From assembly GCF_000003855.2 (NCBI RefSeq), contig NW_003101658.1, positions 264,388-328,387 on the forward strand: a stretch of 64,000 bases of DNA, written 5' to 3'. The notes below the pieces were generated by a model. That model was not told the origin of the DNA. It saw only the letters and a program-made list of their open reading frames with translations, and did no database searches. Origin of the DNA: Blastomyces gilchristii SLH14081. Taxonomy: Eukaryota > Ascomycota > Eurotiomycetes > Onygenales > Ajellomycetaceae. The position numbers were made by a program, and so were the translations under genes. This document shows, in pieces, positions 1 through 10,882 of this stretch. Position 1 is the stretch's first letter, and each line of letters begins with the position of its first letter.

Positions 1-386
1 CAGTTCTTAATAATGAAGACTCAGCTTCTGTTCATTGAAATGTCATTTATCTCAATAATATAATCTAAGAAATCAATCTTCTGCATGTAGAACAAGCATT
101 TTTCAGTATTTGTATAGAGTTAATACTGTCTCAAGTGACTTAACACTTCTTAAATATGAGTATCATATTCTTTCTCTGATTTCAAGAAGATTAGAATATC
201 ATTCAGATATACTATACAGAAGATATTGACAAGGTCTTACAGTATCTTATTTATATAGATCTGAAAGATGACTGAAGCATTACAAAGATTAAAAGATAAA
301 ACAAGATATTCAAAATTACTGTACTTGATATGAAAAGTTCTTTTTCAAACATTGTCTTCATTAACTCTGATTCTATAATAGATATT

Positions 387-626
387 CTATATATCAATCT
401 TTGAGAATATCTTTACTTCAGATAATTGATTAATCATCTCATTAATTAACAGTAATAAATAGTAATTCTTAACTATTATCTTATTGAGATCTCTGTAGTC
501 TATATATAGATGTAGTCTATTATTCTTCTTAAGTACAAAGAGTATAGACATCTCTGTTAAACTCTTTAATAAATATATTCTGTTCTTTGATTGCACTTCT
601 TCAAGATATTTACACAGAATATTCAA
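387..626 (-). pseudogene. Reverse transcriptase fragment of Ty3-C1
   Basis: An open 79-codon stretch carries the Ty3/Gypsy reverse transcriptase blocks ILFVLKKNNRLHLYIDYRDL and the following LNKIIVKNYYLLLLINEM. These match the family pattern FVKKKDGSLRLCVDYR-LN-T-KN-YPLP-I. The two prolines of the usual YPLPLI are both Leu here, as expected from C-to-T change. No protease, RNase H or integrase continues in frame, so this is a relic. Confidence 0.8.
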
Positions 627-2820
627 TTTCTTTACAGATAAGTTATAAAGAGATCTGTACAGTATTATTATATCATCTTCAAGATGAATCTTATATTATA
701 TCTTAATATCAGAAAACTTCACTACTTCTCTTTTCAAAAAGATATTCTTAAAATCTGTAAAGAGACATTATATATATTTATCTTTAATGACAGATACTAC
801 TGCTAATCTTACAGTGAGAGTGATAACTTCTTCATCTATTCTCAAGTTTCAATTATCTGCTATATAGTATATTAACTTAATCTTCTTCTCAAGATTCTTC
901 TAATGAAACTCTTCAGATTTCTCTATCACTGTCTCTTTATTAATAAGACAGTACTGTCACATCTGAGTGACTCAGTCAATGAGAGAATTGTTTTCTCTCA
1001 ATTACAGAAGATCTAGAATAATATTCTTATCTATAATATTGACTGTGTGAAGAAGCAGACTGCTTTTCTTGAAGATTTCTTCTGAGTCTATGATTACACA
1101 CTTCACTTGAATTATGTTAAAATAATAATATTTTATTTCATCAGTAAATTTCATATAATCTGATAAGTCTATCTTCTTTCAACTCTTCATTAAAGAAAAG
1201 AAATAGAATATGAAGTTAATATCTATCTCAGAGTTAAGTAGATATCTCATTAATATCTTCTCATTCAGAGTATACATTGTGATTATAACATGAACTCAGA
1301 GATATGAGAATTATTAATTCTTCATTTCTTTCTCTTCTTTATCTTTTATGAATACATTTATCAGAAGAGAAGTTGATTTTAAGAAGATATCTTCTCAGTT
1401 TCTTCTCTTCTTCAGCTTCTTATAATTACTGATATAGTGATTATCAGCTCTGCAGTTGAAATAGAGATCTTTATCAAATCTTTTTTAATATTTCTTCACA
1501 GTGAGTGAAGAATCAGAATACTTGAAATTCTTCTTTACTTTCTCTACACTGAAGCTGTCACAGCACTGTTTAGATTCTGTTATTAATTACTTAGAAGAGA
1601 TCTTATTGACCTTTTTCTCAGAGAATTAATTATTTAAATAGATTCAGAAAGTCAGATTGACAAGCTCAGTATAATTGATTAATAAACTCTGATATTATAA
1701 TATTATTATCTGCATCTTATGAGTTAACTTCATAAGATAAAGCTGTGTTTTTAATTGATTCAAATTATCAGTTAATTTCTCTTAATATTCTTCAAATCTT
1801 ACATTGAAATAAGAAGAATTCTCATTATCTCATTAATATAATGAGTTGAATCACTGCACTGCTGTAAAGTCACAGTTATAGTAATCTTTAATTTAATTCA
1901 GTAGAAAGTTCTTGAATTCTTTCTAAGTTATAATAGTATTAATACACTCAAGCTCTCTCTTCTTAATGACTCAAGTAGTCACAGAGATGCCTTCAAGAAG
2001 ATTGACAGCATATATTACTTATATCTTATAAGTATTATACTGGCTCAGATTAAGGCAGAATTTCTGTTCAAGAATACAGATAAAGCTGTGAAATTCAGAC
2101 AAGATATTTTTCTTATATCTCAGAGAATCTTCAATCTTAATCTCTCTATCTTTATAATAGATGTAGATGTGTAGAGGCTGCAACAGTGATAGAGCAGTTG
2201 AAAAGCTTATATTAAAATATACAGCAGGTTCAGAAATCTCAGATTTCTGTCAGAGTAGAGATATACACACTCTAGAAAATAATGTAGTGTTTTCTTCAGA
2301 GAGTGAGATTGAGTCAGTCTCAGTATAAGTGTGTGAGATTATATCAGTCTGTTAGAACTTAACTGATTCAAACTTATAATCAGATTAAGTAATTTGAATT
2401 GTAATATAATAGAACTGAAGCAGTGACTAGTCAGTAGTATTATATAGAAATAGTTATTTAAGAAGCTGTATAAGTAAGCTTAACTATCTTACTTAAATAG
2501 TGAGCTCATAGACTACAGAGTTATTGTAAGAATATCACAGATATGATACTTAGTATACTAAGAAGATTGTATAAGATATGCAGTAACTCTTGTATATATT
2601 TTAGTAGAAGAAAAATAAATCACTGACTTCTTTAATAAGAAGTCAGTATCTAGCTATTCTATATAGATAATAAGTGAATACTCTTCTCTTATTTCATAAG
2701 TAAGAATATCTAGAGTAATACCTCAGCAGTATCTTATTATTAAGAAAGAGTAATCTGCTGACCTTGTATAGAAGTGAGATTCTCATATTCATCAATCAGA
2801 TCTTTCTATGATATATTCAA

Positions 2821-2932
2821 ATAATATCATAGAGTGGTTGAAAACCAGTTCAGACAGAATGAAATCATCCGTATGAAAGTGATGAGCCGTGTGAAACCGC
2901 AACGGGGCCTTGACGCGGCCGGGAGCGTGACA
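2821..2932 (-). repeat. Terminal part of the Ty3-C1 LTR
   Basis: The last about 65 bp before 2,932 keep CG and GG doublets (CCGCAACGGGGCC, CGCGGCCGGGAGCG) that are otherwise almost absent for kilobases. The end TGACA, read on the minus strand as TGTCA, is a normal LTR terminus. The left limit given is arbitrary. Confidence 0.55.
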
Positions 2933-4421
2933 CTTATAGTAAGAGAGCTTATAGATTAATTCTCAGAAGAGTTTCTACTCTTCTATTAAATTTATTATCA
3001 GATTCTTCTTACAGTGAGAAGAAAGCTTAGCTGTCTTTACTGAGCTGAATATCTCTGTAAGATCTCAGTATTTCTCTGATATCTGAAGCTCAGTTTTCAT
3101 AATTGTGAGATTCTCAGATATTTGTAAAGTTATTATATAGATAAGCTTGTCTTCTCTAATCAACTCTACAGTATCAACTGATTCTATCTCTGTAAGTAAG
3201 TCTGTTAACACTGATTGAAAGTATAAATCTGACTTATGAACAGCTATGTGTGAATTATATCTTTAAAGTTATATAAGTCTTAAATACATGTTATCTATAA
3301 TATCTGTGATAATCACAGTTTCTGTAAATCTTCTTTAGATTTCAGAGAGATCTTGCAATTCAAAGATAATTCTTATAAATCTCTCAGTTCTCAGATCTGA
3401 GTTCTCATGTTCTGCTTATTATAAGAGCAGATTCTCAGTTTTCATTATTCAGTTTATTCACTCTGTAAGCTTTAGAGACACTACAGTGACCTGGAATTCT
3501 AAGTTCATTAATATCTTTCATACTTGTGAGATAGTAGTACTGTGATACAGTCTCTTCTCATAAGTAAGCATTTTCATCAGAGAAGTAACAGATTCAGATA
3601 TCAGCTTCAAGACTCTTAAGAAGACTGTTACTGACTCTGTCTATAACTTCTCAAATTTCTATTTTAATTTATCTGAATAGTTTATATAAAGATATTCTGA
3701 TTTAGAATAGATAAAGCAGAGTCTCTTTTTCTTAATCTCTCTATTATATACTCTGTTTACAGAAGCTTATAAAGCTCTTTCTCTCTACTCAGTAGTCAGA
3801 TATAAATCTCTCTATATCTTATTATCTATCTCTGATAAATCTGTTCTCTGTTGTTCTGACTCTTATAAGACTGATCAGTGATTCACTCTCTATAAGTCTA
3901 TAACTCTCACAGTGATCTGTAAGCAGTGAATAAGAGTTATCAGTTTCTTCAGAGTTAAGAGCTTAGAGTCTTACTTAATGAGTTTATTCTGTATATCTTT
4001 ATTCAGCTTCTTTATAAATATCATTATTTAGATCTTGTTTCAGAGCTCTGTTTTCATAGATTTTAATTCATATTATAATTCTATAAAGTGCTGTAAGTAG
4101 TCTTTATTAGATTTCTCATCTCTTTTTCTAATATTAATAATTATGACTCAGATGTTCTCTATCTGACTTATGAAGTCTCTTAACTTATTCTCTAGATAGA
4201 TTTTAAGAACAGATCAGTGAGATCTCTTATAATTATTTTCTAGATAATTTAGTCAGTTCTTAACTTCAGTGTAATAGAGATCTGTTATTACATAGATAAC
4301 AGCTTCTTCATCTTTCATATCACACAGCTGAGCTTGTGAGTCAATTTCAAATACAAACTTGTAAAAGCTTTTATAGATTGTAGTTCAATAAGTGACCTTA
4401 AGTCATTGCAGCTTAAGAAAG
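2933..4421 (-). mobile_element. Ty3-A3 fragment: gag-pol piece of an A-family chromovirus
   Basis: The reverse complement matches Ty3-A1 from about 32,500 (gag) to 33,936 (just upstream of the reverse transcriptase), with substitutions that look like C/T and G/A transitions. It is bounded on the left by Ty3-C1 and on the right by Ty3-B1. The same element resumes at 10,265. It is therefore one piece of a minus-strand A-family copy split by two later insertions. The remainder of its pol and its 3' LTR must lie left of the window. Confidence 0.8.
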
Positions 4422-4785
4422 TGTAAGAGGCCTACACTGAATAGATTGATATAATATTGATAGGTCTTATATAACAAAGATAAAAATGTTAGAGAAGGAA
4501 AGAAAGAGAAAGTGCGAGAATCAGTGATTGAGATGAATATTTATACACGTATATAGTGGCATACACAGTGGAACTTCGAGGCGGAAGAATATACATGCAT
4601 TCATAGCAGCCGAGGATCGGCGATTGAGAATGGCTGAGAATCAGAGCATATGCATTTGTGTCAGCTGAGAATCAGCAATTGAGAATGACTGAGAATCAGA
4701 GTATACGCGTTCAAGAATGAAGTGGTTGAAATCTGTGAAGTGTAATGAAATAGTTTATATGATTGATCAGATGCAGCCCGTCACA
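4422..4785 (-). repeat. 3' LTR of Ty3-B1
   Basis: 364 bp, the same length as its partner at 9,901-10,264. In the parts compared it differs from the partner only by transitions. This copy has lost most CG doublets, whereas the partner keeps many. Confidence 0.9.
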
Positions 4786-7700
4786 TTAGCTCTCTCTTTC
4801 AGAAGCAGTTCTCATCAGTCAAGAGCTGCTGTTTCAGATAACATGGAACTTGAAGTTCAGATCAGTTGATTGTAGCTAACTCATTTTACAAGATATTACT
4901 GGCCACAGTCACAGAGTCTCTCATTGAGAATATTCTCAATCTCTCACTCAAGCTCATTATCTTCTTCTATGATGCCTGGTGACTGCCAGTCAGAATTCAG
5001 TTAAGAAGAGAATGAATCAGTGATAGCATAGCAGAGCAAGCTTGTATAAAATACATCATGAATCTCTGATAATGTGTTAAGACAGTAGTTGTGACTATCT
5101 AGAACTTCTATCACTTTATACTTGACATGATGATAATCTAGCATATGAGATGAACATATGATTCATATATTCTTAAGATTCAATCATATCAGATCTTCTA
5201 TCTTATATTATTCAGCAGAGTCTCAGTGAATATTGACTTAATTCTCTTAATCTTATTTCACAGTTGTTATGAAGACCTCTGTTTAATCACAGACATCTCA
5301 GAGCTTTATTACTATATTATCAGTGATCTGAATCAGACTGCAGAGATTCAGTGTGAACTGTGTAGTCTCTAGAAGATTTAACACTTCTATGTGATATTCA
5401 TATATAAGAAAGAACAGACTTATATCTGTTGAAACAGCATCTCAACTGTTAATAGCAATCTCTGTGTGTAGAAGAAGATTATATCAATTATCTTATAAGT
5501 GATTACAGAACTTACAGAGATAATTCTTTACAGTCTGAATTATTTATTCTGATATATCATCAGTCTCAGAGTGATAAGCAGTTGATAGACAGCATATAAT
5601 CTTGAGAACTTGACAGATTCTTGTTTAAAGAGTACTCATGAATTAACAGCTCTGATCTGATACTATAGATCTCAGTAATTCATACATTTAATAGAACAGA
5701 CTCTGTAAAAAAGCTTCAGTAACTTATTCAGTATTCATCTTATTACAAGATTTCAATATTATATCTTTGCTCAGTCAATTCATGATGACTAGAATGTTTC
5801 TACAACTCTTACTCTCAGATAGATTAACAGTGAAGTCAATTACTACATCTTATCAGATTCTATCAGAGATATTAAGTGATTTTAATAGATCTTTTCTACA
5901 GTTCTTTCATAAGATAATAGAAGAACAGTGATTACAGTTTCAGATGAAGCATCTGATGCTGTTTAATATCTCAGATCAGTAGAACTCTTGAGAGATTATT
6001 CTATACAGTTATTCACAGTCTGAATGACTGATTATATATGAATCATGCATCTCTTACATTATCTGAGTGCATAAGAATTCAGAGTAAAGAACTCAGTGTT
6101 GTTCACAGAACTGTAGAGTGTTATTATCATTAATTGAACATTCTGAGATATCAGTTCTTATATATAGTTCTGAGAGAAATCAGAGTGCTCTTTGATATAC
6201 TGCTTCAGTGAGAATCTGAAGAAGTTCATCTGTCTGAGCTGCTGTATATCACAGTTTATTCAGTGTAGAGAAAGTAAAGATATTAATAGCAGTTCTAACT
6301 AAAGAGATATATATAGTGTCATGAACTGTTTCTTCTTAATCAACTAGTATCTTCAGATTCAAGAGTCAGTGCTCTTGATTCATTTATTAAGTATCTGTTA
6401 CATTAGATAACATATCTTACTCTCATTATGAGAGAGTATCTATCATCAAGTTCTAGCTATCAGAATGATAGTGTATTGTAAAATGAAAGCAGCTTAAGAA
6501 CTCAGATTATTATATCTATTATTCAGTGAGTTTACAGATAGTCATGAAGTATTTGAGATTCTTATAATCTATGACTATCTCAAATTCAGAGATACTTCAG
6601 AGTTCAGAGTCTCATTCTTCTAAATAGTATACAATTATAAGAAGTTTCTTATCATAGATCTCATAATTGTATTCAGTGAGACTTAGTTTCTTAGATATAA
6701 AGACACATGATTATAGAACATCTTCATTATTATATTATAATATCACTTCTTCTAATATATAGTCAGAGAAATCAGCTTCAATAACTGTCTTATAATCAGA
6801 ATTAAATATTATCAGTAGAGAGATATTAATAAATATCTTCTTCATCTGTGTAAATGCAGCTTCAGTGTCTGTTAATCATTGAAATACTGAGTTCTTCTTA
6901 GTAAAATCTATAAGTGATCTCATAATATCTGAGAAGTTTTATATAAATTACTGATAGAAGTTAGTAAATCTGATGAAGCTTTATACACTCTTCACAGTAC
7001 ACAGAGCTTCTCATTCAAGAATGATAGAGACTTTCTCAGAATTCATTCAAATTCTCTTATCAGCTTCTATAATAAAACTCAGATACTTGATACTCTTGAC
7101 TTTAAAATCATACTTATTAATATCTATTGATAGTTCTGTTTCTTATAGCTGTTGTAATATCTTTCACACATATTCTTAATATTCTTTTCTGAATTTATCA
7201 GTGAAGATGAAAATGTTATCTAGATAAGCAGATACAAACTTATTAAGAAAATCTCAGAGTACTTAGTTAATATACTTCTGAAATGTACTGAGAGTATTAG
7301 TCAGTTTAAAAAGTGTGACTATTCATTTAAAGAGACTATAATATATTTAGAATACTGTAAGTTATTCATCTACTTCAGTGATACAAATCTTATGAAATAC
7401 AGTGATAATATCTAGTTTTATAAATTATTGAGCTCATCTGATCTGTGCTAGAGTTTCATTGATAAGAGATAAGAGATATTAATCTTTCTTTATCAATCTG
7501 TTCAGATCTTGATAGTTCACACAGAATCAGAGTTCTTCATCTGATTTCTTTACAAAGAGAATAGAGACTGTGATAAAAGAGTTACTAATATATATAAATT
7601 CTTTATTCAACAGATTATTGAGTATCTTTTAAAGAAGAAGAAGTTCATCTCAGAACATGTTATAAAGAGAGTCTTATAATAATTCAGAGTTCTTATCATT

Positions 7701-8764
7701 CTTTTTCTCTAACTTAATACTGTGATTCACTTCAGAATCTTGTAAGAAGAGTATGTTTGTAATATTATCTTATCAGAAGACATCTAAATATTCATGATAT
7801 TATTAAGAAAGTTTTATATAAGAATCTATTATTATAATACAGAATAACTTTTCTAGAGTCTTTTTAATATCAATTAGACTGATAAAATAGATTGATATAT
7901 GATTCTGCTATCAGTGAATTTATTAGCAACTCTGTCAGTGATTTTGATAATGACTTCTTTTTCAGAGTATTTTATACACATTGATGAAGATCTGTGTCAG
8001 ATTCATGATCTTGTGAATATTATCTTTGTGAACTCTATTATTGTTAGAGAATATCAAGCTTCTGTTTCAAGTATTCAATAAGATGTCTTATTCAGATAGT
8101 CAGACAAGTTCTAATATAAGATTATAATCAAGATTATCAACTTCATATATATAGATATCTTTATATTGATATTCTCTCATATCTATAATCAGCTTTATCA
8201 TGTAACAGATATAAATATCTTTTGAATTATTAAATTCTGCAAGAAGTCAGAATTTAGATAAAGAAATACACTGAAGATTATAATATCTTATAACTGAAGA
8301 TTTTATCATTGCATAGTAATATAGATCACTGTCTATCATGATCTTCATATTATATATATTATTAATTACAGTAGATATAAGAATTATATTCATTGTCATT
8401 TTCTCTTTAAATTATTATTATCTGACCTCTTCAAGCTTCTGTTTACAAATTTGAACAGAAGCTAATCTTTTCTCTGTTTCACTGAGACATTCTTATAGTT
8501 ATTCTCTGAATCTTTCTCTAATGTAATATAATTGATATGAACAGACACTGATTCATTCTTTAAATAAGAAGACACTGATCTTTCTCTTGAATATGAAGAT
8601 ATATAGATCAATTGACAGTTAAAAGTAATATATTCTGATCAGTTACAGTTGATACACACTTCACATTGATGTTAATCAGCAACTTCTTCAGAAGTGATCT
8701 CAGAAACTCAGAAGTCTGTTCAGACAGTAGAGACTCTTGCTTATATGTAGATATTTAAGTCTAC

Positions 8765-8989
8765 TCAATTCATAATATCTGTATCATTATTATTTCTTAG
8801 TGCAGATGTATAAGTCACTGAAGTGTAATATCTTCTATCACTGTTCTGTATATTCTTAAGCTTGATAAGACAGTCATTCATTATCTGAAGCTGTGTGCAG
8901 AAGTCTTCATAAGTCTGATCTTTATCTACACTTATAAGAGTCTGTAAGAGTTCAAAAGTTAATATCTTCTTAAGCATGCTAATCTTCAT
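8765..8989 (-). pseudogene. gag fragment of Ty3-B1
   Basis: A 74-codon open stretch is nearly identical in protein to the Ty3-B2 stretch at 51,813-52,025 (shared blocks KDQTYE-FCTQLQIMND and LIKLKNIQNS-RRYY). The position, just inside the 5' LTR side and ahead of the reverse transcriptase, identifies it as capsid (gag) coding. It is a relic within a stop-filled frame. Confidence 0.75.
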
Positions 8990-9900
8990 TCAATTCTTTT
9001 AAGATTGATCATCTGCTTCTAGAATCTTGATATTAAAGTCAGAAATAAATGTTATAAGAGAAGTATTTCTCTATCAGATACTCTGTAATCAATCTAATAC
9101 TTTCTATTATATAACAGTGTCTCAGAACAGAACATCAAGATATTTTATAATATTATTAGATATTTATAACACTGATTCACATGCTTTCATTCATGAATAA
9201 AACTTCTATTTCATATAATTCTTCAATCATTTATTAATATATCAATCTTGATTAATTAACAAACTGATGAAATCTTCATTTATACTCAGTTTCACAAGCA
9301 TTTTCATTCTTCATGATGAGTAGAAAGTGAGATTAGAAGTATTAAAATATATAGAAGTATCTAAGCATTCTTTCAGTACTTTTGTATTTAATTCTGTAGA
9401 TGTTGAAATTGTATGAGTTTCTTATTATGATAATTATTAAATCTCTTTATATTGATGTTATTGAGTTGCATGTATATCAGCTATTTATTATTATTATAGT
9501 TTTAACATTGCTCAGAGTCACTGTGATACTATATCTATACTTATATTCAGAAGTTCTCTTATATTATTATTAGATATGATTACATTAATCATTGAATATA
9601 TAATATCTGTGAAATCTAAAGAAGTGTAATTATATTTTCATATATTTAAGTATCAGAACTCTCAGATCTTTCACTGATATTCTCTTATAAAATCTTATTC
9701 TCTTCATAAGATCTTATTATAGAGTCAGAGTGACTGATAAGCAAGCTTCTATCTGAAGACTTAGTATTCACTTAACTATGTTTTCTCTTTCTTACATGTT
9801 ATTATATGTTTAAATATCTCTCAATAAATAATTGTTTCTGATGAGAAGATAATACATGAATAATTATTTTCTAATAAGAAGACAATGAATATTTTTATAG

Positions 9901-10264
9901 TATAAGAGGCCTACACTGAATAGATCAGTATAATATTGATAGATCTTATATAACAAAGATAAAAACATTAGAGAAGAAAAGAAAGAGAAAGTGTAAGAAT
10001 CAGCAATCAAGATGGATATTTATACATGTATGTGATGATGTACGCGGTGGAACTTCGGGGCGGAAGAATATACATGCGTTCATAGCGGCCGAGGATCGGC
10101 GATCGAGAATGGCTGAGAATCGGAGCGTACGCGTTCGTGGCGGCCGGGGATCGGCGATCAAGAATGGCTGAGAATCGGAGTGTACGCGTTCAAGAATGAA
10201 GTGGTTGGAATCTGTGAAGTGTAACGGAATAGTCTATATAATTGATCGGGCGCAGCCCGCCACA
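9901..10264 (-). repeat. 5' LTR of Ty3-B1, little mutated
   Basis: This LTR keeps a CG-rich core that includes two tandem copies of a 55-bp unit (10,085-10,139 and 10,140-10,194) starting GCGGCC-GGATCGGCGATC. The right end reads CCCGCCACA and the left end TATAAGAGG, where the expected TGTAAG has suffered G to A. Confidence 0.9.
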
Positions 10265-10624
10265 GAAAGTTTCTTTTCAGTTTATAGATATCTCTGAAGA
10301 TTATATCTAGAGACTTAGTTTAAGAGTGTTTACAGACAGTAAGCATTTCTTGTAGAAAAATAGCTTAGTTCTGTAAGAGATACTTAAGAATATTCTTTAC
10401 TGAAATTGATTTATTTATGAGTTCAGAGAGTTTCTCTATCATAGATACAGAGAATAATATTCTGTAAGTAGTTAATAAGTTCTCTGAGACTTCTTTTATA
10501 AGAATTATTCATGATTTAAATAACTGCTTCTGAGTGTCTGCAGTAGAGTTTACAGAGATTGAAGTATATAAGTTTCTAGTTCTTTCAGTTATAACAGATG
10601 ATTACTGACTGACTGAGCTTGAAA
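10265..10624 (-). mobile_element. Ty3-A3 fragment: 5' leader and gag start
   Basis: On the minus strand this matches the Ty3-A1 leader and early gag (about 32,096-32,460), for example the block around AGTCTCTAGA-AT-ATCTTCAGAGA. It continues the element interrupted by Ty3-B1, and its first five bases are the GAAAG duplication. Stops break the frame. Confidence 0.8.
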
Positions 10625-10882
10625 TATAAGAATAAGTACTTACAGATAATTATTTAAGTGTTTGTAACTTGATGTGATATATACTGTTAATTACTAGAAG
10701 TATTTACAGTAGAAAGATAAAATATAGAGATTAAATATATAATAGCATTCAAGCTGAGTTATGAATAGTATTTGTGAACTTCAGTCTATATAGTTGTGTG
10801 TAGTCAAGAGCTGCTAACTCTATTAATTACATAAGAGATAGAAATAGAGGTAAAGAATTTATGAGAAGTAGAATTTCTTATA
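10625..10882 (-). repeat. 5' LTR of Ty3-A3
   Basis: 258 bp, alignable end to end with the A-family LTRs at 31,839, 38,828, 39,548 and 46,537. It is strongly AT-shifted: both TGTAAG termini read TATAAG. The adjacent ACATC (10,883-10,887) is the probable TSD copy on this side. Confidence 0.8.

Larger units (their letters stand above)
1..2932 (-). mobile_element. Ty3-C1: decayed Ty3/Gypsy retrotransposon, right part only
   Basis: This is the 5' portion of a minus-strand Ty3/Gypsy element that runs off the left edge. Read leftward it shows a decayed gag with a CCHC zinc-knuckle remnant (about 1,430-1,480, first and last Cys changed to Tyr), then the reverse transcriptase core at 387-626. It ends at 2,932 with an LTR terminus that reads TGTCACGCTCCCGG on the minus strand. 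To the right, A-family gag-pol sequence (Ty3-A3) is broken exactly at this point, so Ty3-C1 inserted into Ty3-A3. The flank 2,933-2,937 (CTTAT) would be one TSD copy; the partner is outside the window. The reverse transcriptase differs from those of both other Ty3 families here. The inner boundary of the LTR could not be set. Confidence 0.8.
4422..10264 (-). mobile_element. Ty3-B1: full-length decayed Ty3/Gypsy retrotransposon
   Basis: A 5.84-kb element on the minus strand with 364-bp LTRs at 4,422-4,785 and 9,901-10,264. It is flanked by a perfect 5-bp TSD, GAAAG (4,417-4,421 and 10,265-10,269). A gag segment lies at 8,765-8,989. A reverse transcriptase with the same motif string as Ty3-B2 lies near 7,390-7,575, but it carries in-frame stops. 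The LTR starts TGTGACGGGC and ends CTTACA when read on the minus strand, as in Ty3-B2, so the two are one family. A purine-rich tract (AAAGAGAGAGCTAA) abuts the 3' LTR. It sits inside Ty3-A3 and is younger than it. Frequent stops and the AT bias show it is dead. Confidence 0.9.
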
